This document shows, piece after piece, positions 1 to 5,131 of a stretch of 9,723 nt of DNA. A model generated the notes under the pieces. The model searched no databases. It saw nothing but the letters and a program-made list of their open reading frames with translations, and was not told the DNA's origin. The stretch covers positions 1 to 9,723 of the forward strand of contig JACVJG010000069.1 of the NCBI GenBank assembly GCA_015711875.1, in the 5' to 3' direction. The DNA comes from Candidatus Solincola jinzensis. Lineage in GTDB: Bacteria; Actinomycetota; Geothermincolia; Geothermincolales; RBG-13-55-18. The position numbers were made by a program, and so were the translations under genes. Every line of letters starts with the position of its first letter. The first letter of the stretch is position 1.

Positions 1-242
1 CCAACGAGAACGCGGTGGACGTGCGCATCACCTACATGCTGGGCACGGGGGAGAACAAGACCCGCGACCTCAGCGTGCCCGGGCGCACGCGCATCACCGT
101 CAACGCCGCCGACACCGTGGGGGCCGGCCAGGACGTCTCGGCCCTGGTCACCTCCAGCGGGGGCAGGATCATCTGTGAGAGGCCCATGTATTTCAACTAC
201 CACAACCAGTGGAGCGGGGGGCACTGCGTGGTGGGATATTGA
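1..242 (+). CDS. C-terminal fragment of a large surface/secreted repeat protein
   Basis: The reading frame is open from base 3 to a TGA at 240-242, so this is the last ~79 residues of a gene that starts outside the window. The segment is beta-rich and ends in ERPMYFNY...WSGGHCVVGY. I associate this terminal module with large extracytoplasmic proteins of uncultured Actinomycetota, where it often occurs repeatedly with the pattern V.ITYML...R.LTV...R.TVNV.D.VGAGQDVSA.V. No sorting signal or C-terminal membrane segment follows the module. No catalytic residues are visible, so a structural or adhesive role is only inference. A strong hairpin begins 20 bases after the stop. Confidence 0.75.
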   Translation, partial: NENAVDVRITYMLGTGENKTRDLSVPGRTRITVNAADTVGAGQDVSALVTSSGGRIICERPMYFNYHNQWSGGHCVVGY

Positions 243-261
243 GATAAGGGATCTTGCTTCG

Positions 262-297
262 GACCGGCTCCTCTCCGCATGAGGAGCAGCTCCGGTC
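262..297 (+). terminator. Hairpin after the surface-protein gene, possible terminator
   Basis: GACCGG (262-267) pairs with CCGGTC (292-297), and the inner CTCCTC (268-273) pairs with GAGGAG (281-286) around a 7-base loop, leaving CAGCT as a one-sided bulge. The hairpin lies 20 bases past the stop codon. It has no U-tract, so if it terminates it is not a canonical intrinsic terminator. Confidence 0.45.
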
Positions 298-581
298 GAT
301 CAGCACTCATACCCTCATCGATTGCGATAAGCATGGCATAATATTCCAAGGGACTAAACGCCCGCCTATCAACAGGGCTCCTATGGGGGCTTTGTTCATC
401 TCAAATCATCGCTAAGCCTGCATTGATATGTTCTCATGTCATGTATTAGCCCGCTTGTTCACGCAATAAGAGAACGGGTAGGCGCCCTTCAACCATATAA
501 TGGTATATTTATCTCTATATTCTCATGCCGCGCATCCGCGTGCTCATCGGTCGCGGCGCCTCTTATGAGCCCCGATCGCGT
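298..581. other. Intergenic region with an isolated TATAAT palindrome
   Basis: No gene is supported here. The stretch 300-530 is much less GC-rich than its surroundings. It contains TATAAT at 496-501 inside the interrupted palindrome ACCAT-ATA-ATGGT (492-504), with no convincing gene downstream on the + strand. GCTCAT (542-547) and ATGAGC (565-570) can form a stem just beyond the 3' end of the minus-strand DUF454 gene, which could help end that transcript. Confidence 0.4.
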
Positions 582-997
582 TCAGTCGTCCTGTTCTTGG
601 TCGCCGTGAGCAGCGCGGCGATCATGAACGCGAAGCGTCCTCAGGCTCAGCACGTGGGCGCTCACCCCCATCCCCACGACCGCGAGGATTATCCTCGAAT
701 AGATGTTCGATACCAGCAACATCGAGATGGCGAGGGCAAGCCACAGGAGGATCATCGTCGCTGTCTTTACCCCTCTCTTGACGGCACGATGATCAAGATA
801 GTCGCGGATGTACGGCCCCAGAATCCTATTGCCGATGAGCCAACGGTAGAGGCGTTCCGAACCTCTGAGGTAACAGTGGGCGGCGAGCAGCAGGAAGGAG
901 TGGTCGGCAGGAGCGGAACGGCCACCCCGATAACGCCGATCACGAGGGCGATCGACCCCAATATGATCAGGAAATATTTTTTTATAGGCCTCTTCAT
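582..997 (-). pseudogene. DUF454 (YbaN-like) inner membrane protein, frameshifted
   Basis: From the ATG at 997 the first 34 codons read MKRPIKKYFLIILG... and reach the DUF454 hallmark PLLPTTP. The frame then becomes nonsense and stops near 767. Restoring one base between 893 and 898 gives PTTPFLLLAA, a YLRGSERLYRWL segment, GPYIRDY, and two hydrophobic helices, ending at a TGA at 582-584. The restored product is 138 residues, which fits the family of small integral membrane proteins of unknown function. The start lies 5 bases after the DUF1284 stop, so the gene is the last in that operon. No strong Shine-Dalgarno is visible, which fits coupled translation. Because the rest of the frame is intact and well conserved, the lesion is either very recent, a sequencing error, or a programmed shift. 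The family assignment is firm; the functional status is not. Confidence 0.85.
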
Positions 998-1002
998 GAG
1001 GA

Positions 1003-1446
1003 TCACGTGGCGTTCGGGTCCCGCGCGCCGGATCCGCTTCCCCCCGTCACGGCGCATACCGCCTTCCAGGGGCAGCGGCCGAGGCAGAACGCGAGGGGCG
1101 CCTTCTTCTCGATGAGTTCATGCCACTCCCTGGCGGTCATGCCGTCACCGTACGAGACCCCCAGGCCTTCCAGCACCCTGGCATCCCAACGCCTCACCTT
1201 TTCCTCGTCGCCCACCGGGCTTTCGCAGCGGTTGTCCCCGAAGTCAGGGCAGTGGAGGCAGAGCTGGTCCGGTCCCTCGGTGACCACGATGACCGCGTCG
1301 CTCTCAGGCCGGGTCAGCTCCTTGATCTCGTCCACGGCGCGGGCGAACTCCTCGCCCCTGACCACCAGCTCCAGGGGCAGGAACCTGTCGCAGAAGATAT
1401 GGTGCGGCCGCAGCCTCAGCGGCTCGCGTGGCTTTTGCTCGCTCAT
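1003..1446 (-). CDS. DUF1284 family cysteine-rich protein
   Basis: This 147-residue protein opens with the DUF1284 signature LRLRPHHIFCDRF at about residues 10-22. It has cysteines at 19, 63, 66, 74, 121, 125 and 131, including a CLHC pair after a GPDQ turn and a late CLGRC. The family is uncharacterised and is thought to bind iron-sulphur because of its conserved cysteines. The number and spacing here agree, but the metal is inference. I chose the ATG at 1446 because GAGGGG lies 9 bases upstream and the family signature follows soon after; an open frame extends to 1509 without a better ribosome site. The gene sits between the metallohydrolase (60-base gap) and the DUF454 gene (5-base gap), so the three are probably one transcript. 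Confidence 0.85.
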   Translation of the reverse strand: MSEQKPREPLRLRPHHIFCDRFLPLELVVRGEEFARAVDEIKELTRPESDAVIVVTEGPDQLCLHCPDFGDNRCESPVGDEEKVRRWDARVLEGLGVSYGDGMTAREWHELIEKKAPLAFCLGRCPWKAVCAVTGGSGSGARDPNAT

Positions 1447-1505
1447 GTCATGCAACCCCTCGCATCCAGAAAGCGTCTGGCGGATCCTGCACGCGAAAGC
1501 GGGCT

Positions 1506-2366
1506 TCACTCCATATCATAATCGTCCGGGATGACCTTCATGCGGATGAGTTCCGGGTCATGCCCGGGAATTACGATGTCGGCCATCATGTCCAGCTTGG
1601 CCAGCGAGCGCATTATCTCTCCGGGATTCAGCACCGAAGGCCCGAAATAACCGCCGTAGCGCGAGCCCCAGACGCGCGCGATGGTCTCCTGTACCTCCGG
1701 GTCCTCGAGGTCCACCTTCTGCCCCGCCACGCCCCCCAGCGCGACTATCTCCGCGAACTTGGCGGGGAAGCGCTTGGCCAGCCCCGCGTACATGTAAGCG
1801 GCGTCCCCGAAGATGATGGCCTTTCCCCGCGAGGTGTTCACGGCGACGGCTTGGTGCCCGGCGGTGTGGCCAGGGGCTAGGATGAGCTCTATGCCGTCCC
1901 GAAGCTTGAAATCGCCATTCACGAGCTTGAACCTGGGGACGAGGTCTATCCATTCTTCGGGGTAGCAGCCCACCGCCTGGTAGCCCATGGGAAAGTAGGA
2001 TTCCAGCATCTCCGCCTCCTGCACATAGAAGCTCGCGTTCTCGAAGAGATGCAGGTAGCCCGTGTGGTCGTGGTGCAGGTGGGTGACGATCACGGTGTCG
2101 ATGGCCAGCGGGTCGACGCCGTGCCGCTTGAGCACCTCGGGCACCTCGAGGTCCGGGGTGCGGGGCTTGGGGCCGAATATCCACTTCGGCACGTGGTCAT
2201 GCTGGTAGCTGCCGTCGACCACGATCTTCTCGCCGTCCTCCCCCTCGATGAGGAACATGAAGACGGGCAGGTCCGCGAAGTGGCCGGCGGCCAGGGGGCT
2301 CATGATGAGTCCCCAGTTCATGTGGAACCACCCCGTGAGCATGGGCTTGATCTTGTACTCCTTCAT
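1506..2366 (-). CDS. MBL-fold metallohydrolase, N-acyl homoserine lactonase-like
   Basis: This is a cytoplasmic metallo-beta-lactamase-fold hydrolase of 286 residues with no signal peptide. Counting from the ATG at 2369, the HxHxDH metal motif is at residues 97-102 (HLHHDH). The other di-zinc ligands are His168 in APGHTAGH, Asp189 in FGDAAY and His270 in IPGHD. This ligand set and length match the AHL-lactonase type (AiiA/AttM-like), which opens lactone rings. Many relatives act on other esters, lactones or thioesters, so the substrate is open. AAGGAGG (2372-2378) is 5 bases from the second ATG (2366) but only 2 from the first (2369), so 2366 is preferred. The gene leads an operon with the DUF1284 and DUF454 genes and is divergent from a TetR regulator, which suggests induction by a small ligand. 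Confidence 0.88.
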   Translation of the reverse strand: MKEYKIKPMLTGWFHMNWGLIMSPLAAGHFADLPVFMFLIEGEDGEKIVVDGSYQHDHVPKWIFGPKPRTPDLEVPEVLKRHGVDPLAIDTVIVTHLHHDHTGYLHLFENASFYVQEAEMLESYFPMGYQAVGCYPEEWIDLVPRFKLVNGDFKLRDGIELILAPGHTAGHQAVAVNTSRGKAIIFGDAAYMYAGLAKRFPAKFAEIVALGGVAGQKVDLEDPEVQETIARVWGSRYGGYFGPSVLNPGEIMRSLAKLDMMADIVIPGHDPELIRMKVIPDDYDME

Positions 2367-2371
2367 CATCC

Positions 2372-2378
2372 CCTCCTT
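2372..2378 (-). promoter_or_regulatory. Ribosome binding site that picks the metallohydrolase start
   Basis: The minus strand reads AAGGAGG followed by GG and two consecutive ATG codons. Spacing is 2 bases to the first ATG and 5 to the second, so initiation at 2366 is more likely. Confidence 0.7.
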
Positions 2379-2427
2379 TACCCCTTACACCGACTTTCAA
2401 AGATGCCGATTCAGCCAGGCGTGGAAA

Positions 2428-2447
2428 GAACCGGAAGAAACCGGTTC
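2428..2447. repeat. 20-bp interrupted palindrome in the metallohydrolase leader
   Basis: GAACCGG (2428-2434) and CCGGTTC (2441-2447) form perfect 7-bp arms around AAGAAA. The site lies about 60-80 bases upstream of the metallohydrolase start, downstream of its candidate promoters. It could be an operator or a leader hairpin. Confidence 0.6.
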
Positions 2448-2459
2448 CGCCATGCGCAT

Positions 2460-2507
2460 ATTATATTTTTTGAACTTAAAAATAATATTTAGTATATTTA
2501 AAGTCAA
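2460..2507 (-). promoter_or_regulatory. Candidate promoter(s) for the metallohydrolase operon
   Basis: On the minus strand, TTGACT (2507-2502) is followed after 17 bases by TATTTT (2484-2479), a reasonable sigma70-type pair. A closer -10 match, TATAAT, is at 2465-2460 but lacks a good -35. The zone 2460-2505 is strikingly AT-rich against a GC-rich background, which supports promoter function. Confidence 0.55.
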
Positions 2508-2509
2508 CC

Positions 2510-2537
2510 GGGTTGCCCCTAGGGGTTGCCCCTAGGG
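2510..2537. repeat. Tandem 13-bp repeat forming a palindromic operator, likely TetR-bound
   Basis: The 13-mer GGTTGCCCCTAGG occurs twice back to back (2511-2523 and 2524-2536). The two copies create 9-bp inverted arms, CCCTAGGGG (2517-2525) and CCCCTAGGG (2529-2537), around TTG. A further perfect palindrome, CCCCTAGGGG, covers 2516-2525. The block sits between the minus-strand -35 (2502-2507) and the plus-strand -10 (2539-2544). A protein bound there could block both divergent promoters. Autoregulation by the adjacent TetR-type protein is the simplest inference. Confidence 0.65.
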
Positions 2538-2538
2538 A

Positions 2539-2544
2539 TATAAT
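2539..2544 (+). promoter_or_regulatory. -10 box of the TetR-family regulator gene
   Basis: Perfect TATAAT directly abuts the palindromic repeat, 33 bases before the TTG start. No good -35 exists at 17 bp; TTGCCC at 2513-2518 is 20 bp away. This is typical of a promoter that overlaps its operator. Confidence 0.55.
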
Positions 2545-2577
2545 CAGCCGTGGTATCCGCGTAGAAAGAAGAGCGGT

Positions 2578-3162
2578 TTGGGGAGACCGGAAAGCGGCAG
2601 GGAGCGACTTCTGAAAGCGGCCCTGCAGGAGTTCTCCGAGCGGGGGTTCAGGAGAACGACCCTGGAGGATATCGCCGCCAGAGCGGACGTGTCCAAGGGA
2701 ACACTCTATAATTACTTCCAGAACAAGGAAGATATTTACAATCAGACCTGCGATTACGCCTTCCGCTGCTGGGATGAATGGGCATGCAGCCGCGCGGAGC
2801 GGGAGGCCGACCCGGTCGAGAAGCTGGCCACGCTGGCGAGGGAGATGTATTACTACCTCGCGGATCATCCCGAGACCAGGAAACTGCTCCAGAAAGACCC
2901 GGCTTTGTTCCCCATTTTCGGCGAGCTGACCTACCGGCACGGCGGGGAGCTGGACACGGTTAAGTTCCTGCGGTCCCTGCTCAACGCCGGGATGCGTCAG
3001 AAGGTCTTTCGGAAGATGGACGTGGACAAGGTTATCCGGGTCCTCGTTTCCATATTCAGGATGTTCGTCATCGAGAGCTATATCGAGCTTTCAGCCCGCG
3101 GGGAGAACGAACTTGCCATGGAGACCCTGCGCATCGTCGTGGACGGCCTTTCCGCGAAATGA
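2578..3162 (+). CDS. TetR/AcrR family transcriptional regulator
   Basis: The 194-residue product has the canonical TetR N-terminal DNA-binding domain. Residues 9-50 include ALQEFSERGFRRTTLEDIAA and the recognition helix region VSKGTLYNYFQNKEDIY. The remaining ~140 residues are helical, as expected for the variable ligand-binding and dimer domain. The start is a TTG at 2578 preceded by the purine-rich AGAAAGAAGAG; the frame is open only back to 2536 and has no ATG before the HTH. The gene is divergent from the MBL-DUF1284-DUF454 operon, and the spacer holds palindromes suited to a dimeric repressor. The usual family logic would make it a repressor of that operon and of itself, released by a small molecule. 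The ligand cannot be read from the sequence. Confidence 0.9.
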   Translation: MGRPESGRERLLKAALQEFSERGFRRTTLEDIAARADVSKGTLYNYFQNKEDIYNQTCDYAFRCWDEWACSRAEREADPVEKLATLAREMYYYLADHPETRKLLQKDPALFPIFGELTYRHGGELDTVKFLRSLLNAGMRQKVFRKMDVDKVIRVLVSIFRMFVIESYIELSARGENELAMETLRIVVDGLSAK

Positions 3163-3400
3163 TCCCGCGGATCAACCTTTGCGACATATGAAAGTGGTGG
3201 CGAATCCCGCCCGTGCAGCCGTCCCGGATATGGCAGATCCTCCGGGTGACGGCCCTCCGCCTCCAAGGCCAGATCGGTCAAACACCCGGGAGGACGGCGG
3301 AGCGGTCGGTAACCCCCAGCGTCACCGGCGACCCCCCTCCAGCTTGCGATTCCTGCTTGCCGCTCCAGGAGTGTCCTGCGGCCGAGGGCGGCGGCAAGCC
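3160..3400. other. Convergent spacer with inverted repeats
   Basis: This spacer lies between the 3' ends of the TetR gene (+) and the flavodoxin gene (-). The TetR stop codon is inside TGATCC-CGC-GGATCA (3160-3174). Further in, CCTCCGGGTG (3239-3248) can pair with CACCCGGGAGG (3283-3293) with a one-base bulge, or CTCCGCC (3255-3261) with GGCGGAG (3296-3302). These may end transcription from both sides, but neither has a U-tract. A low-confidence coding remnant on the + strand is described in the findings. Confidence 0.4.
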
Positions 3401-3886
3401 TTACCGGCCTGACAGTTTTGCGCCCAGCTCGCGGCCGAACTCCAGGGCGCGTGCCACCTCGCTCTCGGGCAGGGTCCCCCTGTCCTCGCCCTTCCCCGGT
3501 GGCTGGTAGCCCTCGATGGCGGCCTTGAAGGGCGGCGCCAGAGCGACCAGGCCGCCCGCCTCGAGCAGCTCGTACAGGACCTCGGAAGCCTGCTTGAGAG
3601 GCTCATCCGTGTTGACGGTGCCGCCGGTGCTGAAAGTCGCGAAGGGCTTGCCCGCGAAATCTCTCCTGGCGAGTTTCTTCGCGTAACGCCTTATCTTCGG
3701 CCAGGCTCCCGGCCACCTGGTGGCGGCGCCGACGACCACGAAGTCCAGCGACGGGTCGGGCTTCCCCGCGTCCTCTACCGCCACCACCTCCACCTCTTGG
3801 CCGGACTCGCTCAATCCCTGCCCGATGGCCTCGGCTATCCTCTTGCAGCTCCCCCACCAGCTCTTGTAAACGACCATACCTTTCAT
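3401..3886 (-). CDS. Flavodoxin-family FMN protein
   Basis: The 161-residue protein begins MKGMVVYKSWWGSCKRIAEA. The first beta strand is followed by the flavodoxin phosphate-binding loop in the variant S9-W-W-G12-S-C14, in place of the usual TxTGNT. A second strand, LDFVVVGAATRWPGAWP (about residues 51-67), supplies the region that covers the isoalloxazine ring, and FATFSTGGT is the third core strand. The length fits single-domain flavodoxins, which carry electrons or act as small FMN oxidoreductases. The ATG at 3886 was chosen because GGGAAGG lies just upstream and the core fold starts immediately; the open frame to 4027 adds low-complexity sequence. The gene is alone on its strand and its redox partner is unknown. 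Confidence 0.85.
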   Translation of the reverse strand: MKGMVVYKSWWGSCKRIAEAIGQGLSESGQEVEVVAVEDAGKPDPSLDFVVVGAATRWPGAWPKIRRYAKKLARRDFAGKPFATFSTGGTVNTDEPLKQASEVLYELLEAGGLVALAPPFKAAIEGYQPPGKGEDRGTLPESEVARALEFGRELGAKLSGR

Positions 3887-4143
3887 CGTGCCTTCCCTTC
3901 CATCGACTTGAGCGAGTCCAGGGTGGCTCGCATGGACCTCGCCCCGCAACCAGCCTTGCGCGCTGCCCGCAAGCTCACGACAGCCGCCGCCCTTTGGAGC
4001 CGCGCATCGCAGGCCCTGGGCCCTCAATCGACTCTACCGACCCGCTGCTGCCCCGCATGGCCCCGCGTCGAAGCGCTGCTCGCGCATCCACGGCAGGCGG
4101 TTCATGGCCGTCGTCCACTCGCCCTCCCACCGCGGTTTTGCGA

Positions 4144-4168
4144 AACCACGTTCTTGAACCACGTTCTT
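4144..4168. repeat. Tandem repeat of AACCACGTTCTT
   Basis: AACCACGTTCTT at 4144-4155 and again at 4157-4168, separated by a single G. It lies about 260 bases upstream of the flavodoxin start. It could be a protein-binding site or simple slippage; no function is evident. Confidence 0.6.
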
Positions 4169-4238
4169 ATTCTGCCCAAAAGAAGGAAGGGAGAATCAGG
4201 TTAAAGGCACTACCCATAAAAAAGAGCGGGGGGGAACG

Positions 4239-4286
4239 ATGAGGCATTCCCGCGCCAGGCCGAAGTGTCGCCGTGCTGAGGCGTAG
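4239..4286 (+). CDS. Very short ORF (15 aa) starting with the repeated motif
   Basis: ATG at 4239 follows a run of seven G and AACG, and reads M-R-H-S-R-A before a TAG at 4284. Its first 18 bases are nearly the same as those of the short ORF at 4311. Whether either peptide is made is unknown; the entry rests on the paired design rather than on any homology. Confidence 0.2.
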   Translation: MRHSRARPKCRRAEA

Positions 4287-4310
4287 CTACACCGGCGCAG
4301 GAGCGAACAT

Positions 4311-4352
4311 ATGAGCGATTCCCGCGCCGTGACGCCTGCATCTTCCGATTAA
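4311..4352 (+). CDS. Very short ORF (13 aa), second copy of the motif
   Basis: ATG at 4311 is preceded by AGGAG at an ideal 7-base spacing and reads M-S-D-S-R-A, ending in TAA at 4350. The ribosome site is better than that of the first copy. No homology is recognisable, and this could be a leader peptide, a remnant, or chance. Confidence 0.22.
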   Translation: MSDSRAVTPASSD

Positions 4353-4528
4353 CAGCGCAGATGGAAACCCGAGGCCGGCCTGAAAGCAGCCGCGAGCCGA
4401 ACTCCTGACCTTATAAGAGCTGATTTCCTGCCGCGTCGCTGCTCTTTATGGCCAGGGATCTGGGATGAAGATATCGTGCCGTCGCGGACCGTCGCGGCAT
4501 GCGGCTCACAGGCCGGAAAAACGAGAGC

Positions 4529-4557
4529 TTTAACGCGCGGGGATATTCTGCTACTAT
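4529..4557 (+). promoter_or_regulatory. Promoter of tRNA-Val
   Basis: TTTAAC (4529-4534), a 17-base spacer, then TACTAT (4552-4557), which puts the expected transcript start about 6 bases before the mature tRNA 5' end at 4570. The hexamers are imperfect, but the spacing and position fit well. Confidence 0.55.
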
Positions 4558-4569
4558 CTTTATCGTCGC

Positions 4570-4644
4570 GGGCGCTTAGCTCAGCGGGAGAGCGCTGCCT
4601 TCACACGGCAGAGGTCGAGGGTTCAAATCCCCCAGCGCCCACCA
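4570..4644 (+). tRNA. tRNA-Val (anticodon CAC)
   Basis: The full cloverleaf can be folded by eye. The acceptor stem GGGCGCT (4570-4576) pairs with AGCGCCC (4634-4640), and the D-stem GCTC pairs with GAGC. The anticodon stem CTGCC (4595-4599) pairs with GGCAG (4607-4611) around the loop TTCACAC. The T-arm has loop TTCAAAT. The anticodon at 4602-4604 is CAC, which reads GUG valine codons. The CCA end is encoded (4642-4644). The second T-stem pair is A4618 opposite C4632, a mismatch in an otherwise perfect structure. The gene has its own promoter and terminator and is not part of a tRNA cluster in this window. Confidence 0.95.
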
Positions 4645-4649
4645 CCAGC

Positions 4650-4690
4650 AAGCCGGGCCGGAAAGCGAGCAGGCCCGGCTTCTTCGTTCC
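4650..4690 (+). terminator. Intrinsic terminator of tRNA-Val
   Basis: AAGCCGGGCC (4650-4659) pairs perfectly with GGCCCGGCTT (4672-4681) around a 12-base loop, followed by the T-rich TTCTTCGTT. It begins 6 bases after the CCA end. Confidence 0.85.
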
Positions 4691-5039
4691 CCGGGCTGAA
4701 AAGCAGAAAACCCGCCCTGATGCGATCCTCGTTTAACCGCTATATGGGTTAGCAAAAAGGATCGGGGGTGCCGCTCTCGGATCGGAAACCATCGAGGAAT
4801 CACGGCGACCTGCAGTATCTCGCCTGGTGGTATTCTTTTCATGGGTCTGGGCCCATTTCTATCGATTGTTTTGCTGGAACTTTACACCCGATATGGCAGC
4901 CCAGACCGCCATCCGTTTACAGGCGGTCCAGGACGTGACCATCACCGCACAGGAGGGGCATGAACGATGATGCCTCGTGTCCGCATGCAGGGCTTTCAAC
5001 GAAAAGCGGAGCCATGAAATACTTTCTCTCGACTAATAT
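4691..5039. other. Intergenic region with several inverted repeats
   Basis: No large gene is present. CGATCC (4723-4728) pairs with GGATCG (4759-4764), with an inner TAACC/GGTTA stem, making a two-step hairpin. ATGGG (4841-4845) pairs with CCCAT (4852-4856) and is followed by a T-rich stretch. GACCGCC (4904-4910) pairs with GGCGGTC (4922-4928). A short ORF with a strong ribosome site begins at 4960. Confidence 0.45.
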
Positions 5040-5067
5040 ACAAAATCCTTTTGTTCGTACATTATAA
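4960..5067 (+). CDS. Possible 35-aa small ORF ahead of the acyltransferase
   Basis: AGGAGGGG (4951-4958) lies just before the ATG at 4960, and the frame runs 35 codons to a TAA at 5065-5067. The AGGAGG core is only 3 bases from this ATG. An alternative ATG at 4967 is 10 bases from it and gives a 16-residue peptide in another frame. The product, starting MNDDASCPHAGLS, resembles nothing I know. The stop overlaps the TATAAT box of the next gene. It could be a leader peptide or fortuitous. Confidence 0.25.
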   Translation: MNDDASCPHAGLSTKSGAMKYFLSTNIQNPFVRTL

Positions 5068-5068
5068 T
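5040..5068 (+). promoter_or_regulatory. Promoter with palindrome upstream of the acyltransferase
   Basis: Perfect TATAAT at 5063-5068 lies 63 bases before the ATG. In place of a recognisable -35 there is an inverted repeat, ACAAAA (5040-5045) and TTTTGT (5049-5054) around TCC. A palindrome covering the -35 and spacer region is typical of a regulator-dependent or repressed promoter. Confidence 0.5.
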
Positions 5069-5131
5069 GAATGCACGGCATGGGGGATAAGAGTGCCGGA
5101 CACTGGCACGGCTGTTAAGGAGGGGGGTCTC

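Larger units (their letters stand above)
3887..4528. other. ~640-bp intergenic region, mostly non-coding
   Basis: No large gene is supported in either direction; open frames here have no family features and overlap each other. Two things stand out. One is a 13-bp tandem repeat at 4144-4168. The other is an imperfect ~18-bp direct repeat, 72 bp apart (4239-4256 and 4311-4328), with each copy starting a very short ORF. No promoter for the flavodoxin gene could be assigned with confidence. Confidence 0.4.

Noticed and set aside
525..1115. 196-aa plus-strand ORF
   Set aside because: It is antisense to the DUF454 and DUF1284 genes and shows no family features.
3797..4242. Plus-strand ORFs near the flavodoxin start
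   Set aside because: They partly overlap the flavodoxin gene in antisense, lack ribosome sites, and resemble no protein I know.
4225..4340. Possible riboswitch (GAGCGGGGGGG followed by GAAC is reminiscent of the c-di-AMP ydaO core)
   Set aside because: The other conserved blocks of that riboswitch are absent, and no fitting target gene follows; only a tRNA does.
4576..4842. Minus-strand 88-aa ORF containing WWALGDLNPRPLPCEG
   Set aside because: This is the reverse complement of the tRNA-Val gene, a well-known type of spurious protein annotation.
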